The notes under the pieces: model-generated
What the model saw: the letters and a program-made list of their open reading frames with translations, nothing else
What the model was told of the DNA's origin: nothing
Database searches by the model: none
Translations under genes and position numbers: made by a program
Origin: Rhizobium sp. Leaf371
GTDB taxonomy: Bacteria; Pseudomonadota; Alphaproteobacteria; Rhizobiales; Rhizobiaceae
Assembly: GCF_001424045.1 (NCBI RefSeq)
Contig: NZ_LMQB01000028.1
Coordinates: 296,259-360,258, forward strand
DNA length: 64,000 nt
Direction: 5' to 3'
Shown here: piece by piece, positions 8,302 to 17,635 of the stretch
Position numbering within the stretch: position 1 is the first letter of the stretch
How the letters are laid out: each line of letters begins with the position of its first letter

Positions 8302-9156
8302 TCATCCCCGCCTGGGGAGGTCGAGGCTCCAGAGCTTCAGGGCGTTGCCGGCGAGCAGCGCGTGGCGCTCGGCGTCGCTGCTGGTTGCCAGCAGAGCATG
8401 CGTGGCGGCAACCCAGGTCGAGAGACTGCCGGCGAGCGTGCAGACCGGCCAGTCGCTGCCCCAGACCACCCGGTCCCAGCCAAACTGCAGGATCGCAGTT
8501 TCCACGTAAGGTCGGATCGTTTCCACCGACCAGCTGTCGGGATCCGTATAGGCGATCAGCCCGGAGATCTTGCAAACGACGTTCGGCCGGCGTGCAACGT
8601 TCTTCAACTCGTCCCGCCACAGCGACATGTCGCCCGAACGGATATCGGGCACGCCGCAATGGTCGAGGATGAACGTCACGTCCGGCGCGAGGTCGGCCAG
8701 CGCGGCCGCATGACCCAGCTGCCGCGGCAGGGTGCAGAGATCGAAGGTGAGGCCGGTACCCCCGAGACGTTTGATGTTGTCACGAAAAACGGCGCTTTCC
8801 GAAAGCGAGTCCGGCATGACGTGCAGGACGCGGCGAAACCCCTTGACGAGCGGATTGTCGCGCTGGCGCTCCAGCATCGCGGGAAACGTCTCATCCTCCG
8901 GCCGGCAGGCGGCGATAGCGCCGACGATCAGGCTTTCGGGCGTTGCTGCCAGTTGCCCGACATGCCGCGTCTCCGCCTCGATCTCGTCAGCGGCGACATC
9001 GACCTCCATGTGCAGGCTTGCGGCGATACCGCAACGGAGCGCCTCCTGGCGATAGGTTTCATAAAGATAGTCCCGATCGAGCGCCGGCACTGCGGAAAGC
9101 CAGGGATAGGTGAGCGCCGTCTTGTCGATCAGATGAAGATGGGTGTCGATGATCAT
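8302..9156 (-). CDS. Amidohydrolase family protein, probable L-fuconolactonase
   Basis: A 284-residue COG3618-type TIM-barrel hydrolase. It opens MIIDTHLHLID with the HxH metal motif and continues with GIAASLHMEVDV, FILDHCGVPDIRSG and a VWGSDWPVC end motif carrying the conserved Asp. Members of this group hydrolyse sugar lactones such as L-fucono-1,5-lactone and L-rhamnonolactone. Together with L-fuconate dehydratase in the same cluster, the lactonase step is the natural reading. It converges with the binding-fold gene 11 bases away and is followed, in its own upstream direction, by the IclR regulator on the same strand. Confidence 0.8.
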   Translation of the reverse strand: MIIDTHLHLIDKTALTYPWLSAVPALDRDYLYETYRQEALRCGIAASLHMEVDVAADEIEAETRHVGQLAATPESLIVGAIAACRPEDETFPAMLERQRDNPLVKGFRRVLHVMPDSLSESAVFRDNIKRLGGTGLTFDLCTLPRQLGHAAALADLAPDVTFILDHCGVPDIRSGDMSLWRDELKNVARRPNVVCKISGLIAYTDPDSWSVETIRPYVETAILQFGWDRVVWGSDWPVCTLAGSLSTWVAATHALLATSSDAERHALLAGNALKLWSLDLPRRG

Positions 9157-9250
9157 GGATGCTCCTCCCCGGGCAATGCGCGCGCAACACTCTCACAGGC
9201 AGGCAGAGGTTTCAAATAAGAATGCAGTCGCCCGCCGACAGTGCGGAGCC

Positions 9251-10048
9251 TCAAGCCTCTGCCGGCGCATCGTGCTGCACATCGGAGCCTGCCAGAAGGG
9301 AGAGCTGCTCGGCGGTCTTCTGCAGGAGAGAGATCGTGGTCGAGATGTCCGGCGCCGTCGGTGCGTTGACGAGGCTGATATAGGGAACGGTCAGAGCGGC
9401 GATGCTGCGGCGGTCCGGCCCGAGAATGGGCGCCGACAGGTTGAACACGCCAGCCGTCTGGGCGCTCGCCATCATCTCGTAGCCGCGGGCGCGGATTTCG
9501 TCCAGGCGCACGAAGAACTCCGGCGTCAGCCCGATCTCCGTCCGGCTCTTCACATGCTCGGAAATCATCATCTCCCGTTCCTCCGGCGGGCGAAAGGCGA
9601 GGAGCACATGGCCCGAGCCGGTATCGAACAGACTGATATGCGAGCCGACACGAATGGAAATGCCCCAGTAATCCGGGGCTTCCTGTTGCGCGATGACGAC
9701 GGCCGAGCCACGGTCGAACACCGCGAGCTGGTTTGCCTGCCGCGTCCGCTGGGCGAGATCGCGCATCAGCGGCGTCGCATAGGCGGCGAGACGACGCGTC
9801 GGCGCGTGCAATTGCGCCAACCCGAACAGCTTGAGCGTCAGCGAAAATCGGTCGCCATCGATGCGGGTGATGTAGCCGCGCCGCACGAGGCGATCGAGCA
9901 TCCGGTAGAACTCGTTGGGGCTGCGATTGAGTTTTTTGGAAATCTCCGCCTGTGTCAGCCCACCATCGACACCGGCCAGAAGCTCGAGGATATCCAGCCC
10001 CTTGTCCAGCGCCGGTGCGCGGTAGCGATCGTCTTCTGCGTCCGACAT
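9251..10048 (-). CDS. IclR-family transcriptional regulator of the fucose-type cluster
   Basis: A 265-residue regulator. The N-terminal helix-turn-helix reads ALDKGLDILELLAGVDGGLTQ then RSPNEFYRMLDRLVRRGYI, with wing ISKKLN nearby. The IclR effector domain follows (RQANQLAVFDRG, GSHISLFDTGSGHVLLAF, ARGYEMMASAQTAGVFNLSAPI). The ATG at 10048 is preceded by AGGGGAT; a longer frame upstream has no family features. It is divergent from the Gfo/Idh gene and shares a 224-base control region holding two related half-sites. It probably regulates both arms of the 5.9-14.8 kb cluster. Confidence 0.88.
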   Translation of the reverse strand: MSDAEDDRYRAPALDKGLDILELLAGVDGGLTQAEISKKLNRSPNEFYRMLDRLVRRGYITRIDGDRFSLTLKLFGLAQLHAPTRRLAAYATPLMRDLAQRTRQANQLAVFDRGSAVVIAQQEAPDYWGISIRVGSHISLFDTGSGHVLLAFRPPEEREMMISEHVKSRTEIGLTPEFFVRLDEIRARGYEMMASAQTAGVFNLSAPILGPDRRSIAALTVPYISLVNAPTAPDISTTISLLQKTAEQLSLLAGSDVQHDAPAEA

Positions 10049-10071
10049 GTCGGATCCCCTGTGAATATCGA

Positions 10072-10150
10072 ATTCCATATACGAAGATCGAGAGGCCGAC
10101 AAAACAAACTTGTGCTTGACGCCGCGTGAGAATAGCGTTTGTATATGAAT
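10072..10150. promoter_or_regulatory. Paired half-sites and candidate promoter between IclR and Gfo/Idh genes
   Basis: ATTCCATATAC (10072-10082) and GTATATGAAT (10141-10150) are near-inverse copies about 60 bases apart. A possible plus-strand promoter TTGACG (10116-10121), 18 bases, TGTATA (10140-10145) overlaps the second site. The shared core with the palindrome at 5776 supports a common regulator. Promoter assignment is weak. Confidence 0.35.
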
Positions 10151-10272
10151 GAACTTCTCGTGGATGGGAGGAACGGCTTCCGAGGAGGCATTCGGTGGAG
10201 AACGCCTCATGAAGACGCAGCCGTGCGACCCACGCATTCGCGAATGGGCAATGATGGACGAGGTCTTCCATC

Positions 10273-11370
10273 ATGACGGATGAGGTTGAACGCAGCCCGG
10301 ACTTCGATCCCGCGAGCTTGCAGCAATGGTGGCCGCAGCCGAGCCGGCCGCGTCCGATCGTCATTTTCGGCGCCGGCAGCATCGTCGGCGATGCACATTT
10401 GCCTGCTTACCGGAAGGCAGGCTTCCCCGTCGCCGGGATCTACGATCCGGACCTGGAGAAGGCCCGTGCGATGGCCGCCCGCTTTGGGGTCGAGGTCTTC
10501 GCCTCCGCCGAGGAGGCCGCCGCCGTCGAGGGCGCGATCTTCGATCTGGCGACACCGCCCGCAGCACATGCGCGCAGTCTCGCTCTGCTCCCTGAAGGCG
10601 CTTATGTCCTCATCCAGAAGCCGATGGGTGCGGATCTGAATGCTGCGACCGAGATCCTCGATCTTTGCCGGCGGCGCAAGTTGCAGGCCGCCGTGAACTT
10701 CCAGCTCCGCTTCGCGCCGATGATGCTGGCGCTGCGCGATGCCATCCAGTCTGGATGGCTCGGCGAGGTCGTCGATTTCGATGCGCATCTCGCGCTCGCA
10801 ACGCCATGGGGCCTGTGGCCGTTTCTCAAAGGCCTGCCACGCATCGAGATCGCCATGCATTCGATCCACTATCTCGATCTCATCCGCGGTCTGCTCGGCG
10901 ATCCCCAAGGCATTCACGCAAAGACCATCGGCCATCCCAACCACGATGTCGCGCAGACGCGCACGAGCGCGATCCTCGACTATGGCGACCACGTGCGCTG
11001 CGCCCTGTCGATCAATCACGACCAGGATTTCGGACGGACGTTTCAGGCCAGCGAATTCCGCATCTGCGGCACCAACGGTGCGGCCTATGTGAAGCTCGGG
11101 GTCAATCTCGACTATCCCAGGGGCGAGCCGGACGAACTCTGGATCTTTCCCGCCGGCGGTGATGGCTGGGTCGAGATCCCGCTTGAAGGCACCTGGTTTC
11201 CCGACGCCTTCATCGGCCGGATGGCGAATTTGCAGCGCTTCGCGCTCGGCGAGGACGAGACGCTGGTCGGCGCGGTGGACGACGCCTGGCGGACCATGGC
11301 ACTGGTGGACGCCGCCTATCAATCGAGCGCACAGCCGGCGACGCCCGTACGTCCGCTGCCGGAGGCCTGA
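10273..11370 (+). CDS. Gfo/Idh/MocA family oxidoreductase
   Basis: A 365-residue NAD(P)-dependent enzyme of the glucose-fructose oxidoreductase/inositol dehydrogenase family. The Rossmann motif [14 protein letters not shown] spans about residues 30-43. The usual EKP catalytic-site motif is QKP here (Gln115, Lys116, Pro117 in VLIQKPMG), so the Lys is kept and the Glu replaced. FQLRFAP and [18 protein letters not shown], with the conserved His, follow. It heads the plus-strand operon with MaoC, SDR, FAH and L-fuconate dehydratase. It could oxidise the free sugar or a side-chain intermediate; the substrate is not readable from sequence. Confidence 0.85.
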   Translation: MTDEVERSPDFDPASLQQWWPQPSRPRPIVIFGAGSIVGDAHLPAYRKAGFPVAGIYDPDLEKARAMAARFGVEVFASAEEAAAVEGAIFDLATPPAAHARSLALLPEGAYVLIQKPMGADLNAATEILDLCRRRKLQAAVNFQLRFAPMMLALRDAIQSGWLGEVVDFDAHLALATPWGLWPFLKGLPRIEIAMHSIHYLDLIRGLLGDPQGIHAKTIGHPNHDVAQTRTSAILDYGDHVRCALSINHDQDFGRTFQASEFRICGTNGAAYVKLGVNLDYPRGEPDELWIFPAGGDGWVEIPLEGTWFPDAFIGRMANLQRFALGEDETLVGAVDDAWRTMALVDAAYQSSAQPATPVRPLPEA

Positions 11371-11371
11371 G

Positions 11372-11821
11372 ATGATCGAGCAGACGCTGTATTTCGAAGA
11401 TTACGACCTCGGCCACGCCCGGCTGACGACGGGGCGGACCATCACCGAGACGGATTTCGTCGTGCATGCCGGCCATACCGGCGATTTCTTTCCGCATCAC
11501 ATGGACAGCGAATTCGCAAAGACGCTGCCCGGCGGACAGCGGATCGCGCATGGCACGATGATCTTCTCGATCGGCATCGGAATGACGGCATCGCTCATCA
11601 ATCCGGTCGCCTTTTCCTACGGTTACGATAGGTTGAGGTTCGTGCGCCCGGTGCATATCGGCGATACGATCAGGACCCGGGTGACGATCTGCGCCAAGGA
11701 GGACGATCCCAAGCGGGCGGACAGGGGCCGGGTCATCGAACGCTGCGAGGTGCTGAACCAGCGCAACGAGGTGGTGCTGGCCGCAGACCATATTCTGCTC
11801 GTCGAACGAAAACAGAAGTAG
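11372..11821 (+). CDS. MaoC-family (R)-hydratase
   Basis: A 149-residue single hot-dog protein. The hydratase 2 motif is visible: a conserved Asp and His within [24 protein letters not shown], then [16 protein letters not shown]. Family members hydrate enoyl-CoA thioesters or act on mesaconyl-CoA-type substrates. The ATG begins one base after the Gfo/Idh stop, and the SDR follows after nine bases, so it is embedded in the operon. Presence of both a MaoC protein and a CoA transferase in a fucose-type cluster suggests a CoA-linked branch (inference). Confidence 0.85.
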   Translation: MIEQTLYFEDYDLGHARLTTGRTITETDFVVHAGHTGDFFPHHMDSEFAKTLPGGQRIAHGTMIFSIGIGMTASLINPVAFSYGYDRLRFVRPVHIGDTIRTRVTICAKEDDPKRADRGRVIERCEVLNQRNEVVLAADHILLVERKQK

Positions 11822-11830
11822 GAGAAACCC

Positions 11831-12565
11831 ATGACGACGACAATGACGGGCAGGACGGTGTTGATCACCGCCGCGGCCCAGGGGATCGGCCGGGCGACGG
11901 CTCTCGCTTTCGCCAAGGCGGGCGCGACCGTTCACGCGACCGACATCAACCTCGACATCCTGTCCGAAATCGCCAATGAGCCGGGCATCCTCACGCACAA
12001 GCTCGACGTCCTCGACGAAGCCGCGGTCAAGGCGATCGTCGCCGAGATCGGTGCCGTGGACGTGCTCTTCAATTGCGCCGGCGTCGTTCACTCCGGCTCG
12101 ATCCTCGATATGCCGGACAAGGATCTCGACTTCGCCTTCGACCTCAACGTCAAGGCGATGATCCGCACCATCCGGGCGGTCCTGCCGGCCATGATGGAGC
12201 GCAAGGACGGCGCCATCATCAACATGGCCTCCGTCGCCTCCAGCATCAAGGGCGTGCCGAACCGCTTCGCCTATGGCACGACGAAGGCCGCCGTCATCGG
12301 CCTCACCAAGGCGGTTGCCGCCGATTACGTCTCGGCCGGCATCCGGTGCAATGCGATCTGCCCGGGCACGGTCGAAAGCCCCTCGCTCGAAGGACGCATG
12401 CGCGCCCAGGGCGACTACGAGACGGCGCGCGCCGCCTTCATCGCCCGCCAGCCGATGGGCCGGCTCGGCACGGCGGAGGAGATCGCCGATCTCGCCGTCT
12501 ATCTCGCCGGCGCCACCTATACGACCGGCCAGGCCTATGCCATCGACGGTGGCTGGTCGATCTGA
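11831..12565 (+). CDS. SDR oxidoreductase, probable 2-keto-3-deoxy-L-fuconate dehydrogenase
   Basis: A 244-residue short-chain dehydrogenase. The cofactor loop is TAAAQGIGRATAL, the NAG-type motif is NCAGVVHSG, and the catalytic Ser, Tyr and Lys lie in NMASVASSIKGVPNRFAYGTTKAAV. It ends with the IDGGWSI tail. Sequence resemblance to human BDH2 (DHRS6) is strong from memory, and bacterial homologues beside FucD oxidise C4 of 2-keto-3-deoxy-L-fuconate with NAD. Its position just before the FAH hydrolase and L-fuconate dehydratase supports that role. Confidence 0.85.
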   Translation: MTTTMTGRTVLITAAAQGIGRATALAFAKAGATVHATDINLDILSEIANEPGILTHKLDVLDEAAVKAIVAEIGAVDVLFNCAGVVHSGSILDMPDKDLDFAFDLNVKAMIRTIRAVLPAMMERKDGAIINMASVASSIKGVPNRFAYGTTKAAVIGLTKAVAADYVSAGIRCNAICPGTVESPSLEGRMRAQGDYETARAAFIARQPMGRLGTAEEIADLAVYLAGATYTTGQAYAIDGGWSI

Positions 12566-12605
12566 CCGCCCGCCCGCCCTTTCAAAGAACTGCAAGGATA
12601 ATTCC

Positions 12606-13451
12606 ATGAAATTCGTTCGTTACGGTGCCGAGGGCGCCGAGAAGCCCGGCCTGATCGACGCAGCCGGCGCCATTCGCGACCTCTCAGGTCATATCTCCGA
12701 TCTCTCCGGCGCCGCCATCGATCCCGATGCGCTGGCGAAACTTTCCTCGGTCGATCCGGCATCGCTGCCGCTGGTCTCTGCCGACGAGCGGCTCGGCGCC
12801 TGCGTGGCCGGCACGGGCAAGTTCATCTGCATCGGCCTCAACTATTCCGACCACGCCGCCGAAACCGGCGCGACCGTGCCGCCCGAGCCGATCATCTTCA
12901 TGAAGGCGACCTCGGCGATCTCAGGCCCGAACGACGATCTCCTCATCCCGCGCGGCTCGGAGAAGACCGACTGGGAGGTCGAACTCGGCATCGTCATCGG
13001 CCGCAAGGCGAAATATGTGAGCGAGGCGGAAGCGCTCGACTATGTCGCGGGCTATTGCACGATCCACGATGTCAGCGAGCGCGCCTTCCAGACGGAACGC
13101 TCGGGCCAGTGGACCAAGGGCAAGTCCTGCGACACGTTCGGGCCGACCGGGCCCTGGCTGGTGACGAAGGACGAGGTTCCCGATCCGCAGGATCTGCGCC
13201 TCTGGCTGACGGTCAACGGCGAGACGATGCAGGACGGCACGACGAAGACCATGGTCTACGGCGCGGCCTATCTCGTGTCCTATCTTTCGCAGTTCATGTC
13301 GCTGCAACCGGGCGATATCATCTCGACGGGCACGCCGCCCGGCGTCGGCATGGGCATGAAGCCGCCGCGCTACCTCAAGCCCGGCGACGTGATCGAACTG
13401 GGGATCGACGGTCTCGGTTCGCAGCGCCAGACCGCCCGCGCCGACGCCTGA
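12606..13451 (+). CDS. Fumarylacetoacetate hydrolase family, probable 2,4-diketo-3-deoxy-L-fuconate hydrolase
   Basis: A 281-residue FAH-family enzyme. Metal ligands sit in PPEPIIFMKATSAISG and TDWEVELGIVIGRKA, and the C-terminal GTTKTMVYGAAYLVSYLSQF, GDIISTGTPPGVGMGMKPP stretch is the family core. In the non-phosphorylating L-fucose route this type cleaves the 2,4-diketo-3-deoxy acid into pyruvate and L-lactate. The ATG at 12606 was chosen because MKFVRYG is the usual start and AAGGATAATTCC precedes it. It lies between the SDR and fuconate dehydratase genes with short spacers. Confidence 0.87.
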   Translation: MKFVRYGAEGAEKPGLIDAAGAIRDLSGHISDLSGAAIDPDALAKLSSVDPASLPLVSADERLGACVAGTGKFICIGLNYSDHAAETGATVPPEPIIFMKATSAISGPNDDLLIPRGSEKTDWEVELGIVIGRKAKYVSEAEALDYVAGYCTIHDVSERAFQTERSGQWTKGKSCDTFGPTGPWLVTKDEVPDPQDLRLWLTVNGETMQDGTTKTMVYGAAYLVSYLSQFMSLQPGDIISTGTPPGVGMGMKPPRYLKPGDVIELGIDGLGSQRQTARADA

Positions 13452-13478
13452 TCTCCCTCAACCCTCTCCGGAGCCCCC

Positions 13479-14756
13479 ATGACCCGCATTACAGACCTGC
13501 GCGTGTTCGACCTGCGCTTTCCGACGTCCCAGAGCCTCGACGGCTCGGATGCCATGAATCCCGATCCGGATTACTCGGCAGCCTATGTCATTCTCGACAC
13601 GGACACGCCCGGTCTCTCGGGTCATGGCCTGACCTTCACCATCGGCCGCGGCAACGAGATCTGCTGCATGGCCATCCAGGCGATGCGGCATCTCGTCGTG
13701 GGCACCGAGCTTTCCAAGGTTCTGGAAAACCCCGGCCGCTACTGGCGGCATCTGACGAGCGACAGCCAGTTGCGCTGGATCGGGCCTGAGAAAGGCGCAA
13801 TGCACCTGGCAACCGGCGCGGTCGTCAATGCCGTCTGGGACCTGCTCGCCAAGCAAGCCGGCAAGCCGGTGTGGCAGATGGTCGGCGAGATGTCGCCCGA
13901 AGAGATCGCCGACATCGTCGATTACCGCTATCTCACCGACGTGCTGACCCGCGACGAGGCGATCGGCATCCTCACGCGCGCCGAGCCCGGCAAGGCCGAG
14001 CGCATGGCCGTGCTGCGGAAGGAAGGCTACACCTGCTACACGACGTCGGCCGGCTGGCTCGGCTATGACGACGACAAGCTGCGCCGGCTCTGCCAGGAGG
14101 CGATCGATGCGGGGTTCAACCACGTCAAGATGAAGGTGGGCCGCGATCTCGAGGACGATATCCGTCGCCTGACGATCGCGCGTGAGGTGATCGGCCCCGA
14201 TCGCTATCTGATGATCGACGCCAACCAGGTCTGGGAGGTCGGCGAGGCGATCGACTGGGTCAAACAACTCGCCTTCTGCAAACCCTTCTTCATCGAGGAG
14301 CCGACGAGCCCCGACGATGTTGCCGGCCACCGCAAGATCCGGCAGGCGATCGCGCCGGTCAAGGTCGCAACCGGCGAGATGTGCCAGAACCGCATCATGT
14401 TCAAGCAGTTCATCGCCGAGGGCGCGATCGACATCGTGCAGATCGACAGCTGCCGCATGGGCGGGCTGAACGAGGTTCTCGCCGTCCTGCTCGTCGCCGC
14501 GAAATACGAGCTGCCGGTCTGGCCGCATGCCGGCGGCGTCGGGCTGTGCGAATATGTCCAGCATCTCTCGATGATCGACTATATCGCCGTGTCCGGCACG
14601 AAGACCGACCGCGTCATCGAATATGTCGATCATCTGCACGAGCATTTCCTCGAGCCCTGCGTGATCGAAAACGCCGCCTACATGCCCCCGACCCAGCCGG
14701 GATTCTCCATCGAGATGAAGGCGCAGTCGATCGCGGATTATACGTTCAAGGGCTGA
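13479..14756 (+). CDS. fucD: L-fuconate dehydratase
   Basis: A 425-residue enolase-superfamily dehydratase of the mandelate racemase type. It matches FucD and human ENOSF1 over the full length from memory: DAMNPDPDYSAAYVIL, LRWIGPEKGAMHLAT, the KxK base in HVKMKVG, metal ligands in MIDANQVW, FIEEPTSPDD and ATGEMCQNR, QIDSCRMGGLNE, and the His base in WPHAGGVGLCE. It removes water from L-fuconate to give 2-keto-3-deoxy-L-fuconate. It ends the operon and is followed within 30 bases by a textbook terminator. The substrate identity anchors the interpretation of the cluster. Confidence 0.92.
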   Translation: MTRITDLRVFDLRFPTSQSLDGSDAMNPDPDYSAAYVILDTDTPGLSGHGLTFTIGRGNEICCMAIQAMRHLVVGTELSKVLENPGRYWRHLTSDSQLRWIGPEKGAMHLATGAVVNAVWDLLAKQAGKPVWQMVGEMSPEEIADIVDYRYLTDVLTRDEAIGILTRAEPGKAERMAVLRKEGYTCYTTSAGWLGYDDDKLRRLCQEAIDAGFNHVKMKVGRDLEDDIRRLTIAREVIGPDRYLMIDANQVWEVGEAIDWVKQLAFCKPFFIEEPTSPDDVAGHRKIRQAIAPVKVATGEMCQNRIMFKQFIAEGAIDIVQIDSCRMGGLNEVLAVLLVAAKYELPVWPHAGGVGLCEYVQHLSMIDYIAVSGTKTDRVIEYVDHLHEHFLEPCVIENAAYMPPTQPGFSIEMKAQSIADYTFKG

Positions 14757-15207
14757 TCGAGGGCTCTGCTTCTCGTGAGTTTCCGAAGCCGGGCTGTTCG
14801 CAGCCCGGCTTTTTCGTGCGCGGAAGGAACGCCGCGTACGGGCGGTGGAAGAAGCACATTTCATAGAAGCCACCGCCATCGACGACGATCCGTTCGATGT
14901 CATCGTGCCAGGTCGTGGCGCCGGGGACGTAGGTCTGCCATTCCCCAAGAAAGGTCCGATGTGCACTGTTCGGCGCGACGAAATGGCGGATCGGTCCGAG
15001 CTCTTCCCGTTGCCGGAGAAGCATGGCGAAAAACCGGGTCGGCGAATGCACCCAGAGCCCACCGTCTGCCAATCGAGCGATCGTCATCCGCACCGGCAGG
15101 GGAAGAATGCCCATGGCCATCATCGGGCCGCTGTCGACGATCCAGACATTCGCGGCGACCTGCTTCGGTCGGTCGAGCGGTGGATCGGTGTTCTGTCTGG
15201 GTGGCAT
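14746..15207 (-). pseudogene. Truncated DUF4336-family gene
   Basis: The N-terminal half looks like DUF4336, a metallo-hydrolase-like family of about 230 residues: VWIVDSGPMMAMGILPLPVRMTI, the LWVHSP segment, LGPIRHFVAPNSAHRTFLGEW. After GATTW the frame jumps directly to DDIERIVVDGGGFYEMCFFHRP, so a middle segment of perhaps 20-30 residues is missing, and right after HRP the family sequence stops. The last 30 codons are unrelated, read through the fucD terminator and end inside fucD. The ATG at 15207 has AGAGGAT upstream. I read this as a remnant left by deletions, though the shortened frame is open and could be expressed. Confidence 0.6.
14786..14814 (+). terminator. Rho-independent terminator after L-fuconate dehydratase
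   Basis: AAGCCGGGCTG and CAGCCCGGCTT form a perfect 11-bp stem around a UUCG tetraloop and run into TTT. It closes the fucose-type operon and lies inside the 3' end of the convergent truncated DUF4336 frame. Confidence 0.93.
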
Positions 15208-15278
15208 GGCGCGATCCTCTGTTCGCGCCACAACCGCCATTACGCCGGCGGGGTCCCTCCGGGCGTGATGTCCGGCCG

Positions 15279-16946
15279 TCAGGCGACGCGGCGCAGTCGC
15301 GGTTCGCTATAGGTGAAGGCTGCGAGAAGCTGGCGAAGCGCCGTCGTCTGCGCCGCCAGTTCCACGCTTGCAGCCGTGCTCTCTTCCGCCATGGCGGCAT
15401 TCTGTTGCGTCGCCTGGTCCATGGCGTTGACCGCGATGTTGATCTCGCGAAGGCCGACCGCCTGCTCCCGACCCGCCTGGACGATCGCTGTAATGTTGAC
15501 GTCGATCAGGCCGACCTTGCTGACGATGTCCTCCAGCGCGCGCCCGGTCTGGCCGACCAGATCGACGCCGTTGCGCACGATGCCGTTCGAAGCGGCGATC
15601 AGGGCGCCGATCTCCTTGGCTGCCTGCGCCGAACGTTGCGCCAGTTCGCGAACTTCCTGCGCCACGACGGCGAACCCTCGGCCCGCCTCGCCGGCACGTG
15701 CGGCTTCGATGCCGGCGTTGAGTGCGAGCAGGTTCGTCTGGAACGCGATCTCGTCGATGACGCCGATGATGCTCGTGATCGATTGCGACGAAGAGGCGAT
15801 TTCGGCCATGGCGGAGACGGCGCGCTCGACCACGGCGCCGGAACGCTCGGCGCCGCTGCGCGTCTGGTTGACGAGGCTGCCGGCTTCCTGCGCACGGGCG
15901 CTCGTGTCGTTGACGGTGGTGGTGATCTCTTCGAGTGCTGCGGCCGTCTCTTCGAGGCTTGCCGCATTTTGTTCGGTACGGCGCGACAGGCTGCCGGCGT
16001 TCTGGCTGATCTCGTTCGATCCGTCTGCGATGGCAGCGACGCTGATGCCGATATTCTCCATCGTGCTGCGCAACTGCGCCATCGTCGCATTGAAGTGATG
16101 GCGGAGGTCCTCCATCGAGGGGACGAACGACCTGTCCAGCGTGTGGGTCAGGTCGCCATCGGACATGGCCTTCATCGCGCTGCCGATCTCGGCGATGGCG
16201 CTCATGCGCTCGGTCACGTCGGTCGCGAACTTGACGACCTTGCAGACCTTACCGCGGGAATCCAGAATCGGATTGTAAGCGGCTTGAATCCAGATTTCCT
16301 TGCCACCCTTGCCGATACGCACGAATTCGTTCGCGATGAACTCTCCGCCGGCCAGCCTGGTCCAGAAGCTCTTATATTCCGGCGTGGAGACATGATCCTT
16401 TCGGCAGAACATGCTGTGGTGCCGTCCGGCGATCTCGCTCAGCGCGTAGCCGAGCGTCTTGCAGAAATTCTCGTTTGCCGTGATGATCTCGCCGGTCGGG
16501 TGGAATTCGATGACGGCCTGAGAGCGCGAGATGGCATCGAGCTTGCCGGCATCCTCGATGGCCTTTTCCTTCGCCGCGGTGATGTCAGCGGCGAATTTCA
16601 CCACCTTGTAAGGCTTTCCGTTCTTCATCACGGGATTGTAGGTCGCCTGGATCCAGATCTCGCGACCGCCTTTGCCGATGCGCTTGTAGGCTCCGGCGTC
16701 GAAGGTGCCGCTGCCCAGCCGCTTCCAGAATGCCACGTATTCGAAGGAGGCCGTCGTCTGAGGATCGCAGAAGAGACGATGATGCTGGCCGACGATCTCC
16801 CCCATCGTATAGCCAAGCGCCCGGCAGAAATTCTCGTTCGCCCGCAGGATGTTCCCCTCAAGGTCGAATTCGATGATCGCCTGAGATTTGGAGAGCGCAT
16901 CCGAGATATCGGATCCCTGTCCCGCGGCCTGGTTCAATCCAAACAT
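15279..16946 (-). CDS. Soluble methyl-accepting chemotaxis protein with two PAS domains
   Basis: A 555-residue receptor without any membrane segment. Two similar PAS units follow each other (about residues 15-130 and 135-252), each with a [12 protein letters not shown] start, NENFC and IGKGG.EIWIQA.YNP, a pattern known from haem- or flavin-linked PAS receptors such as Aer-2/BdlA types. A short HAMP-like stretch ([10 protein letters not shown]) precedes the MCP signalling domain with the hairpin tip [23 protein letters not shown] (split view: residues near 430). No C-terminal CheR-tether pentapeptide is seen. GTG nine bases upstream is an alternative start. It probably senses an intracellular redox or energy signal. 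Confidence 0.9.
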   Translation of the reverse strand: MFGLNQAAGQGSDISDALSKSQAIIEFDLEGNILRANENFCRALGYTMGEIVGQHHRLFCDPQTTASFEYVAFWKRLGSGTFDAGAYKRIGKGGREIWIQATYNPVMKNGKPYKVVKFAADITAAKEKAIEDAGKLDAISRSQAVIEFHPTGEIITANENFCKTLGYALSEIAGRHHSMFCRKDHVSTPEYKSFWTRLAGGEFIANEFVRIGKGGKEIWIQAAYNPILDSRGKVCKVVKFATDVTERMSAIAEIGSAMKAMSDGDLTHTLDRSFVPSMEDLRHHFNATMAQLRSTMENIGISVAAIADGSNEISQNAGSLSRRTEQNAASLEETAAALEEITTTVNDTSARAQEAGSLVNQTRSGAERSGAVVERAVSAMAEIASSSQSITSIIGVIDEIAFQTNLLALNAGIEAARAGEAGRGFAVVAQEVRELAQRSAQAAKEIGALIAASNGIVRNGVDLVGQTGRALEDIVSKVGLIDVNITAIVQAGREQAVGLREINIAVNAMDQATQQNAAMAEESTAASVELAAQTTALRQLLAAFTYSEPRLRRVA

Positions 16947-16955
16947 GTGCCCCAC

Positions 16956-17635
16956 TCGTTTCTCAAAGGTTCGTCACTCTGTCGACGCGAAGCTCCCGCG
17001 CGCCGCAGACCGTCGCCGATTTCAGTTGCTGCCGTTCGAAGAATGAAACCCCATGGACGACCGCCGTCCCTGAGTGATCTGCAGAGACCGTCGCGGTCGG
17101 TCAGTCGGGATATGCCAAGCAATGTCTCGAAACGCGAGGCCCGCGCCAATGGCGGGTCTGACCGCAGCAGGCGCTGCGGCGTCACGCAAAAGACGTGACA
17201 TGTTCAACATCCCCAAACCTCAAAGTTGCCGTTCAACCAAGCCCCCTCGGTCAATCGTAAGTTTGCGCTTAATTGTCTAATGGGCCGTTAACTGTCGAGC
17301 CCCCTTTCCTTGCATGTGTCGCGCTTTTCTATCTGAAGTTATTATCATCCTGTAAAATCATCATAGACGAGCCATTCGTGGACGCACGCCTCCCGGCGTT
17401 TGGACGATGATGTGCAATCGCGGCGCCTTCGTGCCGATCCAGGCGTGTGTTACCCTCATCGACATTCCACCACGTTTCTTTAAGAAATACCTTATATATA
17501 CGACTGTCCGTCCAGAGGGACGTCTTTTCCGCGCGGCCGGCGGCTCGGTCACCATCGACGGATGCGTTTTAACGCAGGTTTGGCCCGCAAGCTGCGGCTG
17601 GCAGGCATGACGGCCGTCCCAGACACACTGTCGAT
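16956..17635. other. Long intergenic region between the chemoreceptor and GntR genes
   Basis: About 680 bases, lower in GC than the surroundings, with only short frames lacking good start signals or family features. It contains a copy of ATCATCATA followed by GACGA at 17357-17370 that matches the operator-like arms near 17640. No RNA gene was recognised. Confidence 0.45.

Noticed and set aside
14775..17198. 807-codon open frame on the plus strand over the chemoreceptor gene
   Set aside because: The sequence is low-complexity and arginine-rich, while the opposite strand encodes a clear chemoreceptor. Shadow frame.
17407..17610. Short plus-strand frame in the 17 kb intergenic region
   Set aside because: No ribosome site, atypical composition, and a competing minus-strand frame of similar quality; probably neither is real.
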